A stretch of DNA of 64,000 bases, from contig NC_092351.1 of NCBI RefSeq assembly GCF_963676685.1, forward strand, positions 44,444,733-44,508,732, in the 5' to 3' direction. The translations under genes and the position numbers were made by a program. Source of the stretch: Mytilus edulis (Eukaryota > Mollusca > Bivalvia > Mytilida > Mytilidae). The notes under the pieces are model-generated. The model ran no database searches, was not told the origin of the DNA, and worked only from the letters and a program-made list of their open reading frames with translations. Shown piece after piece: positions 45,770 through 57,635 of the stretch (its first letter is position 1; each line of letters starts with the position of its first letter).

Positions 45770-45945
45770 AGTGCTTATTTCTTACCAATTCTTTTACAAG
45801 ACACTCGTAGTAGTACGATGTACATACAAAGACAATATTATTTGAAGCTTTGTCCGCAGGAACAACAACATACTTATCGTGAAGATATGATAGACATTTT
45901 ACTGCCTCTTTGTCTCTGAATACGGACTTTGGTCGATATTACCGT
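45770..45945 (-). mobile_element. Penelope-like element remnant
   Basis: The minus-strand frame reads KSVFRDKEAVKCLSYLHDKY, VVVPADKASNNIVFVCTSYY and YECLVKEL. This parallels FKDPNVAKRVFFLHDKYGVVPADKALNN in the remnant at 17455-18345. The block lies upstream of the reverse-transcriptase core in this family. It is only about 55 codons long and there is no other part nearby. Confidence 0.7.
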
Positions 45946-47149
45946 ATAATTTAGGATGTAAAATACCGTTTGAATAAGTTTTCTACATGTACATCCAAAT
46001 TAACTAATTAAATCTTTGTACTTAGTAACGTTTTAAGTAAATCATGGTAACGAAATCCCGGACTTGATAATTTAGCAGTGATACAATGCTTACGTTCGTT
46101 AAAATCTACGACACTACTACATACACAGGCATAACGAACAAGTTGGGATATATGAACACTGTATGATAGAGTCAACAGACCATCGAAGTCTTAACAAGAA
46201 CTATCTTTAAAAAAGATATCCAACGTATTTAAATTTGAGTATATGTTTAAAACTATCATTTCGATAACCTTCAGAAGCACAAAGATACCATTTAAATAAC
46301 GTTTTCTCTGTTTGTGTTCAGTATTCTCGGTCCTCGTATCTTTCTGTTTACATTCCCCTAAACCCCGCGGAAATCTCACATGCGTAGGTGCGTTCTAAAA
46401 GTCATGTACGTTCGTACAACAAGTTTACATTAAAAATTATATAATTGTCCCGAATAAACAGCTGTCACGGATGCAAAGAGCTATTGGACAATTGTTTTAA
46501 TAAAAATATAAATCTTTGTAAGATCTAGTTCAAATATTTATAGTTTTTCACTTGCTTTCCATCACGATATAATTAACGAGACGTTTCTTCAAACACAACC
46601 AAATCACCCACCATGACAGCATTTTGTCCAATCTCAGAAAGGATTTTCGAGCATGCGTATTCTGTTGCCATAGTTAAGCGTCCTTAAGTTCAAAGAGCAC
46701 AAACCGAAACTAATACCGACTACGTCGGAAAAAAAGGAAAAATTAATAATAAGGAATGTAAAACCGTCTGTTTTGTCGACAATTTTAGTATGGAAATGTT
46801 TAGATTTAGAAATTGACATCTACTGCTGTTTATGCTGGTAGTATTTAAAATAAGTTCCTTTGCGTAAATTTCGGTAGTATATTTAGAAAAATCTGGATTA
46901 TCAAACAAAAATATATCATAGAGATAACTGTAAGGTATTGTTGAACGTATCAACCAAATGTAACAATGACATGTTTTACTGAGTCGGTCATTAACTGAGA
47001 CTCATAGCAATACAGGAATAAATCTGGTATTAAAAGGGTGCAATTAGTGTCAATATGAATACCTACAACCTGTCAATATACTGCTGAAACGTACAAATAT
47101 GTTGCCTAGGAGAATATGTAAAGCTTCAATCAAATCTTAACATTTCCAT
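45946..47149. other. No gene seen
   Basis: Short frames without motifs. No repeats recognised beyond low complexity. Confidence 0.4.
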
Positions 47150-48037
47150 ACATGTATATGAATAAAATAAAATGTAGAGTACCCGTAAATAAGACGGCAA
47201 CAAAACGACGTAATAAATCAAATGCCAGCAAATTTGATACATAATGGACAGTTTTTCGTTTACAGCACAGACAAAAGAATGGTTTTTGCAACGATATGTT
47301 GTCAAGAAAAGAATCTACGAACACGATGAAATGAGACTGTATTGATATATATTTCTGCACAACAAAAAGACTTCATCCGTGTTCGTCTCATTCCAAATTG
47401 TGATAAATCAAGCTGTTTCTTGTGTTAAAAGATCTACATCTTTCATACAGGTCTTGCACTTGATCAAATTTAACATGCCATTCTAAGTAGGCGCAGTTGC
47501 GTATGATTTCATCATTATTCTTATTTAGACGGGTTACTTTGACATTCCATTCTAAAGTAGACATAAACGCGTATATTTCGCATTTTCATCCATAAGAGAT
47601 GTTTACTTAGTTATACAGTGCACTTTGTTATACAAAAAGGACTCTGTTAAAAAAAAAAGGATTTCCATGATAAAGAGTCCTAAACTGATATAAATTGTCG
47701 GATCTCCAAAATTCGGCAAATTCATGTCCGTGGGTGAGCAGTTTTGATTTACGTGAGATAATCAGATGCTTTATGTCGGGGTGAATGAACTCTGCACGTT
47801 TCCGCTTGTTTTCATAGCTGTCACCTCTGGTGCAATTATCAGAAGCAATTTTTCAATTATTATTTTGAGTTTTTACACTTTAAAGTTACTTGTTCAAATT
47901 CATATTTAAACAACGTTGATATAAATGTATCAGTATAACTATTCTAATATCATACATTTTGAAACAAACCTTAGTGAAAATGGTCTTTGGTAACATTTTC
48001 AGACATTAGTTTGTAAAAATTCATAATACGCGTAGCT
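47150..48037. repeat. 3' flank of UGT block 3 (segmental duplication)
   Basis: Aligns with 26820-27230 and with 150-430 and 1907-2061. It shows the empty target sites for both copies of the TA transposon and for the element at 29005-30142. It is therefore the least disturbed version of the duplicated flank. Confidence 0.65.
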
Positions 48038-49585
48038 TTATTGCAGTTTTTCTTTTGCATTCTTTTTTCCACAACATAGTTTAATACAAAACTTCAGAAA
48101 TAACTTAAAAGAATACACGACAAAAACTAGTCCCACAGCGTAGACCAGATAAACATCTACCATGAAATATGAATACCACGGCATATCTAGTGAGGCTGGT
48201 CTCAAATGTTCTGATCCATACTTAGTCACCAAGTCTATCCAATAAGCTGCTCTTTGTGTTGGGGTTTGTGGACGACTGTGGAATATCTCAGATGCATTTT
48301 TAATGCTGAACATGAAAGTGCTGTTATGCACTACTTTATTGATGTTTTCAACTAATTCGTTCACAGAAAAATCTAAAATATCCATTGAAATTCCATAAGC
48401 CTTGTCTTTTATAACAGCGGCATTTGTTTTCTGATCAAGAGCAATTGGAAATGCAATCATTGGTACGCCATGGTATAGAGCTTCAAAGACGCTGCTCTTT
48501 CCACAATGAGTGATGAATAGTTTTGTCTTTACATGCCCAAGCAGATCATTTTGTGGTAACCATGGCAATTGTAATATGTTTCCATATTCTTTTTCATAAT
48601 CTCCATTACGAAATATAAAATTAAAATGCTTCATCTTTTGAAAGGCTGAAATTAATTTATTCATTATTATTTCAGGGCATGACTTAATTATACTACCAAA
48701 TGAAACAATTACCAAACCATTTTCAGACTTCTCAACAAATGACTCAATCATAGATGTCAACGATTTAGCAGGTCCGGCTGCTAATCCACCACATAAAATC
48801 GCATTTGATGCAATTGGAATTGGATAATCCATTAAAATATCCCCGTCAACTATGTGTATCAAAAAACTATTTGTTAGTTCGCTGTTTGACATTAAAGGCT
48901 TTTCTGGAACATATTTAGCGACAAGATTTCCAAACGAAGGCATTGTCGGTTTGATAAGTTGAATAGTATACAATGCAGTATTAATCATACGCTCCAAGAA
49001 CGTCATTTTGTCTGTAAATCCTGACCAGAATGCTGGCATATAGGAAGGATTAAATGGCGTTCGGTGGAGGTTTTGATCGTAGTGGGCAGAACTTAAAATG
49101 AAAGGTAATGAAAGTTTATATGCTAAAATTTCGTAGCAAAGAAAAGGGGCATAATCAACGATGGCATAGTCAAACTTTGTAGCTGCTAAGATTTCGATGA
49201 GTGTATCGTCGGTCAAAAACGAATGACAGTGATCATATGCATTTCGAAGTAATTGAAGTAAGGGGAAAGACCTGGAACCATTCATATTTATTTCCAATAT
49301 AACTTGTACAAAATCATGTACAATTGACGCTTTATCAAGACTTTTTGCTACTACAGAATTAATTGATATTCCCTGATATCGTAGTTCTTTGTCCATTGAT
49401 GTTGAAAGCACAAATGTTGCTGAGTGATTGTACTTTTCTAATTCTCTTGCAATGGCCATAATAGGAGAGATGTGACTTCTCGATTGAGCTACGAAAACAA
49501 CATAACTTTTACAGTCCACATTATACAGGTGTATCAAAAATCCTAGAGTCAGGACAATAAAGAATGTTTTCCACCCATACATCAT
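48038..49585 (-). CDS. UGT: UGT-3: UDP-glycosyltransferase, intact single-exon CDS
   Basis: A 515-residue GT1-family paralogue of UGT-2, with most residues identical and one extra residue near position 90. Signal peptide at about 1-23; catalytic-base region RSHIS with His38; the acidic partner in AIVDYAP (about Asp144). The donor-binding segment has WLPQNDLLGHV, HCGKSSVFEALYHGVPM and DQ; a membrane span lies at about 473-497 and the Lys-rich tail ends KKNAKEKLQ. Differences from UGT-2 cluster in the N-terminal acceptor domain (for example residues 60-135), the part that sets acceptor specificity in this family, so the two may differ in substrate. The start is supported by alignment and by the acceptor-like 'ttttcttcag' one base before the ATG. 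Confidence 0.95.
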   Translation of the reverse strand: MMYGWKTFFIVLTLGFLIHLYNVDCKSYVVFVAQSRSHISPIMAIARELEKYNHSATFVLSTSMDKELRYQGISINSVVAKSLDKASIVHDFVQVILEINMNGSRSFPLLQLLRNAYDHCHSFLTDDTLIEILAATKFDYAIVDYAPFLCYEILAYKLSLPFILSSAHYDQNLHRTPFNPSYMPAFWSGFTDKMTFLERMINTALYTIQLIKPTMPSFGNLVAKYVPEKPLMSNSELTNSFLIHIVDGDILMDYPIPIASNAILCGGLAAGPAKSLTSMIESFVEKSENGLVIVSFGSIIKSCPEIIMNKLISAFQKMKHFNFIFRNGDYEKEYGNILQLPWLPQNDLLGHVKTKLFITHCGKSSVFEALYHGVPMIAFPIALDQKTNAAVIKDKAYGISMDILDFSVNELVENINKVVHNSTFMFSIKNASEIFHSRPQTPTQRAAYWIDLVTKYGSEHLRPASLDMPWYSYFMVDVYLVYAVGLVFVVYSFKLFLKFCIKLCCGKKNAKEKLQ

Positions 49586-49738
49586 TCTGAAGAAAATGAA
49601 ATCACAAATTCAGTTAATAAAAATATATAGTCAGAACAAGAACTATGTAACAAAAACTAGTGACCTATACCTTTAACAGTATTTAAATATTAGTTCCTTC
49701 TAATTTTGTCTACTGCCTTTGGATTAACAATATGTTAT
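49586..49738. other. Upstream flank of UGT-3
   Basis: Aligns with the first part of the UGT-2 upstream flank, then is replaced by the ribozyme-bearing repeat at 49739. The promoter is not identifiable. Confidence 0.4.
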
Positions 49739-50086
49739 TGCGTATATATGAAATTTTGATCCTGGTATCTATGATGATTTTATTTACAACCACTGGGTCG
49801 ATGCCACTACTAGTGGAGATTTATTTCCCCGAGGGTTTCACCAGCCCAGTAGTCGTCACTTCTGTGTTGACTTCAGTTATCATTGATATGTTCATAATTG
49901 TAAATTAACTGTTAACAAAATTTGGAATTTTTGAAATACTAGGGCTTTTCTACCTCAATAGATTACCTTAGCTGCATTTGGCAAAACTTTTAGGAATTTT
50001 TGTTACTCAATGCTCTTCAACTTTGTACTTTATTTGGCCTTTTTAAAAAATTTTATTCGAGCGACACTGATGAGTCTTTTAGTAAC
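49739..50086 (+). mobile_element. Retrozyme-like unit ending in a hammerhead 5' half
   Basis: Begins 'tgcgtatatatgaaatttt' and 'gatcctggtatctatgatga', the sequence found just after the cleavage point of copy a. About 320 bp later it reaches 'attcgagcgaca' and CTGATGA. One post-cleavage start and one ribozyme start bracket a unit of about 348 bp, matching the monomer layout of retrozymes. No coding sequence. The ribozyme is cut off by a poly-C tract. Confidence 0.6.
50061..50086 (+). ncRNA. Hammerhead ribozyme motif (copy f), truncated
   Basis: Stem I strand GCGACA (50061-50066), core CTGATGA (50067-50073) and the start of stem II (GTC) are present. The GAAA box, stem III and the cleavage site are missing beyond 50086. 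Confidence 0.6.
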
Positions 50087-50109
50087 CCCCCCCCCCCCCC
50101 CCCCCCCCA
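50087..50109 (+). repeat. Poly-C tract
   Basis: More than 20 consecutive C residues at the point where the ribozyme is truncated. Confidence 0.95.
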
Positions 50110-51289
50110 CCATATTTTCATCAGCGGGACTGATAGTTACCTAACAAATGTTAGAAATCGCTGTGTCCCATAAAAAAGTTCACAAGATAATATTTTTAAA
50201 TAAGAACAAATTCGTTGCACCCTGTTTCGACCCTCAGAAAATAGTTAATGGCATCAGTTAGTTCTAAGCATGATCCCTTTGTTGATCATTTAATGCGGGG
50301 TTTTTTTACAGTTCCCAAATACTGTTGTTTGAGTAATATTTTTTCTAAAGATGTTAATCAACTTCTTGATGAGATTATTACCTGTTTACATAATTAGTAC
50401 ATGTAATAAATGAGCTATTAATAACGGTTTAAATTCCTTGGATTATTATCCAGTCCTAGGTAATAATGTTGAGGGTTTTAGGATCATAAGGCAACCAACA
50501 CATGCAACAACAATGCATAAAATAGGTATAATTTTGCGTTTCCATTTTGTAAATGTAAATCAAACGCGTAATCGAATAGTAAATCTTCAACGAGTTGTTA
50601 TCCTTAATATTTATATAAGATTGTCGAAATTATTTGTGTCTCTCAATTATAAAAAATATATATTGTCATAAATTGCATTGCCCAAAATGAATCTTTTAAT
50701 GGAAATAAAAATATCGTATCTTATAAGATACAACGAAACATGAAAAATTCACAACTAGATTCAAAATAATGAATATGTAAATGGTTAAACAGAATATGTT
50801 TGTAAATAAAAACATGCATATACAGATGGTTATACTGATTGGAATTTATAAATAAAACTAGATGTAATCAACCATGCATAATATTGACTTCCTTCTGTAT
50901 ACTATAAAAATATATCAAAACTATTTGATGACTGCGAATTTTGTGCAATATTTAATTGAATAGGCTTAAGTGTTGGCAATTTAAAACACGATATCTTTAT
51001 AAATATAAATGTACTCAAATTAAACTGCGTTTCAGGTAGGGCATAACTTGGTATCCTTTACTTTTTCCCTTTCTTCGATAAATATACCCTCTTGTGATCC
51101 TCGTTATATCAGTGTTTATATCCGTTATCTATGTCGATCTAAATCTGTGCACCGTTGTTATTAATCAGTTTAGTATTCAAACAACAATTTAATGGAAACT
51201 TAGGTTATCATTGAAGTAGATTCAAAACAGTAAGAACTTTGCCTGATTGGTTATAACTTAGAAACTTACCGCAATTTGAGGTTGACATC
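50110..51289. other. No gene seen
   Basis: AT-rich with motif-free short frames (for example 50438-50671 plus). Confidence 0.4.
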
Positions 51290-51570
51290 TATAGGCTTGC
51301 TGCTAGAAAAACCTACACTTAAGTTTCGTTTAGTGTATGAGGGTATCTATGGGGTTTGCAGAATATTATCAATAATTTATACCTAAAGATTCAAGAAAAT
51401 AGCCAATAAAAAAATAAGGGGATTTCCCCAAAATCAAAAATTCTGTCCGTACTTCATTAATCGATAAATTAATAAATTAATTTATGTAAATTGAAACTAA
51501 AATCTTGATAATTCCGATATATTTCTAAATGCCTAGTGACAAACATTGCATGCATATATATTCAGGACAA
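51290..51570 (+). repeat. Dispersed repeat (family G), second copy
   Basis: Counterpart of 44120-44395; see the shared segments given there. In this copy no inverted foldback follows. Confidence 0.55.
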
Positions 51571-52306
51571 GAAAAATGTCATATTCCAACAGTATACAAC
51601 TACAGACTTTGTATAAATGACTTGTATCTAAATATGTCACACATTCGCCCAATAATATTAAGTTTACCGAAAAATGTGCCGAGGTTAGGGAAAATTCTTT
51701 TGCAAATAAAACTGATCTTTTTAAGGACTGACTGTAATACTTTTCTGTCAATGAAGAAAATCAAATAACATAAAAATTGCGGTGCACACTGAATAACCTG
51801 CGTAGGCATTCCTTATAATTTAATTCTACATTCCATTTCAAACCGGGTAAATCATCGAAAATCGTTGGTTACGTCACGGTCACATGACAAAATTATGTCT
51901 TTGAGCTGATAGACAAGACACTATCAGCCAATTGAAAGACGCATAACATCCAAATTTAAATTATAACATTATATCATAAGAATTATATTAATTTCTAAAA
52001 TAACAATTATATTTATATTTTCTTAGAGAAAAAATAAGATTTAACTTGAATTGATTATTGTTTCGGAGTGTGCAAAAAGAACAATCGTTATTTTCATTTT
52101 ATGATGAACTGTGGGTCTAGCTATTAATATGATTTTTTTAAATAAACCATGCAGTTAAAAAAAAACATAGAGCCACATAGAGCTTTTCAACTTTTTTCTT
52201 TTTTGTTTCTCCTTTGCCGACGCTTAACATATATAGCAAAAAAATGAGTTTAGATATAAGTTTTATATAAAAAGGATATATTTAGATGTTTCTTGGATAT
52301 ATATAA
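51571..52306. other. No gene seen
   Basis: AT-rich. A small perfect hairpin, GCTGATAG/CTATCAGC, lies near 51905-51928. Nothing else. Confidence 0.4.
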
Positions 52307-52650
52307 AAAAGAAGATGTGGTATGATTGCCAATGAGACAACTGTCCACAAGAGACCAAAATGACACAGACATTAACAATTATAGGTCACCGTACGGCCTT
52401 CAACAATGAGCAAAGCCCATACCGCATAGTCAGCTATAAAAGGCCCCGATATGACAATGTAAAACAATTCAAACGAGAAAAATAACGACCTTATTTATAT
52501 TAAAAATGAACGAAAAACAAATATGCAACACATAAACAAACGAAAACCACTGAATTACAGGCTCCTGACTTGGGACAGGCACATACATAAATAATGTGGC
52601 GGGGTTAACCATGTTAGCGGGATCCCAACCCTCCCCCTAACCTGGCAAAT
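52307..52650 (+). repeat. Repeat family A, well-preserved full-length copy
   Basis: Nearly identical to 3713-4066 from 'agaagatgtggtatgattgc' to 'gcgggatcccaaccctcccc'. These two are the youngest-looking members in the window. Confidence 0.8.
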
Positions 52651-53129
52651 TTTGAATTGGATCTATGGAGTTCTAATAGTTAAATTGAAATGAAAACCGA
52701 TAACGGAATAATAGATAACGCCTAAATCAACCACTTTTCGTTCAATGTATAAGCGAAATTGATTGTCAAGTTTATGAAATTAGAATTGTCTTCGACAATA
52801 TACAATGTACACAAAATATCTCAAAGAACAAACATAAATAAGCATGTGGAGTATACGTCAATGAGACAGCAACACAGCAATACAACTGCCATTAACATAC
52901 AACTATACAAATTCAAAAGCAAATTTTAAGATATGACAAACGACAACTATACTTAAGATTTACGTGACTGCGGATGTGACGGGTTTACTGTGATCGATTG
53001 ATTGTTGGTGTTTAAAAGTAACTTTTGAGAGCAACTTTTGGGCTATTTCGTAAGATAGCCAGTTATTATTAATGGACATGGCGGAAGAAGATGGTGTGCG
53101 CCGAGAAAACCATCGAAATCCAATAGGAA
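52651..53129. other. No gene seen; small repeat piece
   Basis: The piece 'gtggagtatacgtcaatgag' near 52845 is related to the palindrome at 54811-54930. Otherwise AT-rich. Confidence 0.4.
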
Positions 53130-53560
53130 AAATAAATGCAACAGTAGTATACCGCTGTTCAAAACTCGTAAATCTATGGACAAAAAAACAAAATCGGGGT
53201 AAAAAAACAAAACTGAGCGAAACGCATTAAATATAAGAGGAGAACAACGACACAACATAAAAATGTAACACACACAGAAACGGACTAAGCATTAGACAAA
53301 ATCCGATGAGAATAACAAATATAACATCAAAACCAAATACATGAATTTAGGATAGAAAAGTACCGTGACACGTCTCATAGTAATGTGAATTTACACTAAA
53401 ATATAAGAGAAAACCAACGACACAACGTAAAAATGTTACACACACAGAAACGAACTATGATATAACAATGGCCATTTTCCTGACTTGGTACAGGACAATT
53501 TTAAAGAAAAAAATAGTGGGTTGAATCTGGTTTTGTGGCATGCCAAACAGGAAAACTGAC
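53130..53560 (+). repeat. Repeat family C with partial internal duplication
   Basis: Carries 'caacagtagtataccgctgt' and then twice the block 'aaatataagaggagaac' / 'taacacacacagaaacg' (about 53230 and 53400), ending 'gacttggtacaggacaattt'. Confidence 0.65.
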
Positions 53561-53864
53561 AATTATAGTCCATTAAGATTAGAGTCAAGTGCAACTCGCA
53601 CGGGTTGGGCTTGTCCTAACAACCTAAGTAATGACTGGCTATAGTGATTACAATAGAAGAACTACTTAGACCACTTGGCCACTGAGGCCCCTGGATTAAC
53701 TATGAAAATTTGACGGGGTATACTGTTTTTGTTTTAAATATACCACAATCCGTCTTTATTTTAGAGGATTTCAACGGATGGATATCGTTTCAACAATGAA
53801 TATAACAAATTGCTTCATTTATTTTCCTGTAAAGTTTGTCTTTGTAGTTTCACGTGAACATATA

Positions 53865-54070
53865 CTGCGAATTCATTATTATTCGTTGGATATCAATTTT
53901 CGTGGTTTTCGTGGTATAGGTGAACCAGGAACCTGTATGTACGACGAACTACATATTATCTTGTAGGTTGTATGCAGACTTTGGCAACACCACGAAATCA
54001 TATATCCACGAAAATGCGATTTTTCTGCAATCCACGAAAATTGGTACCCACGAAATAAATGAATCCACAG
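53865..54070. mobile_element. Palindromic MITE
   Basis: Ends CTGCGAATTCATTATTATTC and its inverse 'gaaataaatgaatccacag', TA on both sides, with inner 'atcaattttcgtgg' against 'ccacgaaaattggtacc'. Same family as 24292-24500. Confidence 0.8.
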
Positions 54071-54810
54071 TACTACTGTATTGTGTATGTGGTTAATATG
54101 ACTTTTGTCTGTGAAGTACATCAACTGATAACCAGTTCAGTATGGTGTGAATTATTATTAGCGTAGTAAGCAATTTTATTTTGCTTTCCGCGGATACGAT
54201 TTGTTTATACAGAGTACTTTTTTATGTTTTGTTACTTATATGGTCAATTTAGTCATATGATACTTCGAATTTAAAACACAAAGTTAATTAGTTTTATATA
54301 CATGTGTGTACATTGACTTTCATTAAAGAAAATCCTATATCAATACCAAATCCTCCGATTGGATTATTGTCTTCCATTACTCTGATTGGTCGACATCTTT
54401 TCTGTATGCAGTGATCTTAACCATGATACCTCTCTTTCGAACTTAAGCAAATGCACAGCTCAGATGTGAGCGAAATACCAGAACAAAAAGTTAATCACAC
54501 ATGGAATGTAAATTGTGATTCTATATGACAAAGTAATACACCGAATCATTTACGAAAAAATTGAATTTGCAAATGAGACAATATCGGAAAAATGCCTTTT
54601 TTTTTTTGGCAATAGGATTTTTTTTTTTTAAATGTCTTTAGAACCTGTATTTTAATAGAACAACTCAAAGAACAAACATTGAGATTCAGGAACTGTTGTT
54701 TGTAAATAAAACAATTGTTAAATGTGGTATCAAAAATTTCAGTTCTTTCCTGCTACCAAAGTTAATCAATTTGAAAACATTTCTTATGTGAATAAAGAAT
54801 AAGTTAAAGA
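54071..54810. other. No gene seen
   Basis: AT-rich sequence with homopolymer runs. Confidence 0.4.
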
Positions 54811-54930
54811 TAGTAAACCAGATAACAAAGTATTTGGTCCTTTGTATTGCTGTGTTGCTGTCTCATTGACGTTTACTCCACATGTTTTTTAATATTTGTT
54901 CTTTGAGATACTTTGTTATCTGGTTTACTA
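54811..54930. mobile_element. Small palindromic element
   Basis: TAGTAAACCAGATAACAAAG at the left and its exact inverse at the right, enclosing about 75 bp that include 'gctgtctcattgacgtttac'. That piece is related to sequence near 52845 in reverse orientation. Confidence 0.7.
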
Positions 54931-56332
54931 GTATATTCCTACAATATTTTATCAAATGCCAATTATTAAGATTTGCATTTACAATACGAAAGATTAAGAA
55001 ATATACTAAATTATAGTCTGATATGCCATTAACATGAAAGAATCTTGAGTAACAGGACAGAGTTGGTAACAGGAACGAATTATTTTTTCAAAACAATTCC
55101 TTTGTTTCATAGTTTCAAATACATCATTAAAAATTGATCACAATTGAAAGATAACAGCAATCAATGGCATTTATCATTTAAAACTTTATTTGCAAGATGA
55201 AAAATCTGCCTAGGTAATTAAAAGTTCAAAAATAAATTCCTTTCTTTTACCATCTACTATACTAGAATTGCACAATGATCTCTGCTGTTATCAAAAGTTA
55301 AAACTTGTCTTTTAATTCCATTATTGTATATCATGTCTTTTATGATAATTTGATTTAATATAATGTTAATAATAAATTATTTTATATGCAATGGATTGCA
55401 TATAGTAGAAAAACTTTGTGTTTCATCAGTGAAATTGTCCTTCAACATCCTTCATGTTACTGATTATGACTTTGCTTAGGTTTTTTTATCAGGTATTAGA
55501 AATGAATTACACAGAACTGTTTGTCCTTTTATTTGAATTGTGTAAAAGTTTACTTCCATCTACATATCAATTTGATAAAATACTATAAAAACACATTTAA
55601 TGTTATAGTGATGACAATCAAATATTCTCAGAAGGTACACATAAGAGCTACTCTAAGAGAAAACAACAAAATAATTGTTCACTAAATTCGTTTCTTTGGT
55701 GAGCTCTGATTTTTTCAAACTGACTGCCAATCACCTATACATATGGAGTCATACATTCAGGAAATGATGCTCTTCTCATTGCATTGTAGGATATCAAATA
55801 TTGGTCTTTCAATTGTTTCCACAGGTGAATAATCCCAGTTGTTAAAGGAGGGAAATTAACTATTGGGGAAAAAAAATGTTTTTCTTAATTTGCTAAATTT
55901 TGCTTCAAATATATAAACAGACGAGTACGTAACAAGTTTCTTATATAATCTAACATATTTGTGAAAATCGAAGTCTTTTAAATTAATTTGGATATTCTTT
56001 GAATGATTTTGTTGTCAGATATAAAAAGGTGTGTTTAATTGGCAATAGTAGGTGCAATATATACTCTAGTTAAGACTAAAACTTAAAATTTTCCAAAAAA
56101 AGGTTGAATAAAAAGATAATTGCCGTTGAAAGATGGAACTTGAAAATTAGAATTTTTCAGAACGCTTAGAAATATTTCAAAAAACTATATATCTATCATC
56201 TGACTTATTTTCTAGGTGCTCCATGATGATGTTTTAATTGATGATCAAGGTCAAGATAAAAAAAAACAATCGGAAGTTACATAGCAGTTACATTTTTCGA
56301 TCAACAATCCCGAAATATTTTTTTTTCAATTA
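54931..56332. other. No gene seen
   Basis: About 1.4 kb of AT-rich DNA without recognised features. Confidence 0.4.
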
Positions 56333-56544
56333 CTGTGGATTCATTAATATTCGTTCAATACTAATTTTTGTGGATTTCGTAGGTACACAAATTTAAATGA
56401 TCAGCGTATCATTAATTTTCAAAAGGAATATATACAGACTTTGCCAAAATCACGACATTAAATATCAAATATCAACAAGTACAATGTATGTAAGCTTTCT
56501 CAATCCATGAAAAATGGTACCCGCTAAAATATTTGAATCCACAG
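56333..56544. mobile_element. Palindromic MITE, older copy
   Basis: Ends CTGTGGATTCATTAATATTC and 'atatttgaatccacag', with TA on each side. The inner stem is partly decayed. Same family as 24292-24500. Confidence 0.75.
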
Positions 56545-57195
56545 TATACGTAATGTCCGGATGTGTAACAGGTGTTTTTTTAAACGTGAATTGCAAACTG
56601 AATTGAGTTCTTTCCTTGACATTATAATGACAAGAACTTGTATGACTTTAAGAGCTTCAAGGTGCTTTTTCTGTACAATTCTTTTAAATGAATTTGTGTT
56701 ATGTATATTTATTTAATTTACTGTTGGTAGAAATAAAGGCCGTTATTTAGAATTCTATCAGGCCAAGGAGGTATATGCTTAGAAGAAATCAAAAAATTGT
56801 TTCCAACTTAAGTTATAGGTCGCTAGACAATTTTTTTTGTATTGTTCATGTGTATTCCATTTAACTACAAACCCAGTTGGTAAGTCTAATTCGAGGGAAT
56901 GAGGATGGAAATAGAGTTTCGCCAATCTGTGATTGCATCCGAACTATTGATTCGAAAAGAGCTTCTTTGTAAGCAGCAAACGTCTATCAAGACAATCACG
57001 ATAGGAATTGCAAGCTAGGCAATATCACATGATTAAATAAGGGATTCATTATACTACATGTGCAGGCGCTGTTTGAATGTTGCTACATAGTCTATACTGT
57101 GTATAAAATGTCACTGACGCTGACGAGGTTACCATTATATGTAAACAAATCGGTCCTAAAAATTACATAATTCGAAACATTAAGGTTTCAAACGG
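56545..57195. other. No gene seen
   Basis: No recognised feature or open frame. Confidence 0.4.
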
Positions 57196-57445
57196 CAGGT
57201 TTGGTTAGCCATAAAACCAGGTTCAAACTACCATTTTTCCTTTTCTGTACCAAGTCAGGAATATGGCATTTGTTATCAAATGTAAGTTGGCGTTTGTTTT
57301 TGTTGCACTTCTTTGTTCCTGTTGTTCCTTTGTTGTCCTTTTATTGTTGATGTGTACCCCTTGGTTTTAGTTTGTAACCCGGATGTTATGTCTTTGGAAT
57401 ACCAGTATACTGCTGTTGCCTTAATTTATACACAGCTGATTTGGA
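57196..57445 (-). repeat. Repeat family F/C composite fragment
   Basis: 'ccataaaaccaggttcaaac' and 'ctgtaccaagtcaggaatat' match 36780-36870. 'ataccagtatactgctgttg' is the reverse complement of the family-C landmark. The two families are probably parts of one longer element. Confidence 0.55.
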
Positions 57446-57508
57446 ATTATTGCTTTCTGATCTCTTCATTTTTTTCTATTCAATTTGGCTTTCAAACTAT
57501 TGATTATG

Positions 57509-57552
57509 GTTACACTGATGAGTCTTGTGTAAATGAAATATTCGTCTGGTGT
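57509..57552 (+). ncRNA. Hammerhead ribozyme motif (copy e), decayed stems
   Basis: CTGATGA at 57515-57521, GAAA at 57535-57538 and the cleavage triplet CGTC ending at 57546 are all at the spacing of the other copies. Stem II (GTC...AAT), stem III and stem I have lost pairs, so activity is unlikely. Confidence 0.6.
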
Positions 57553-57635
57553 AATAAAATAACGTATGTATTTTAACTCAATTGTAAATGTATCTAACAA
57601 AACAGCCCAAAAATTTGGAAAATTGGCTTTAAATT

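Noticed and set aside
51905-51928. Short perfect hairpin GCTGATAG/CTATCAGC
   Set aside because: Eight pairs in 64 kb of AT-rich DNA can occur by chance; no supporting context.
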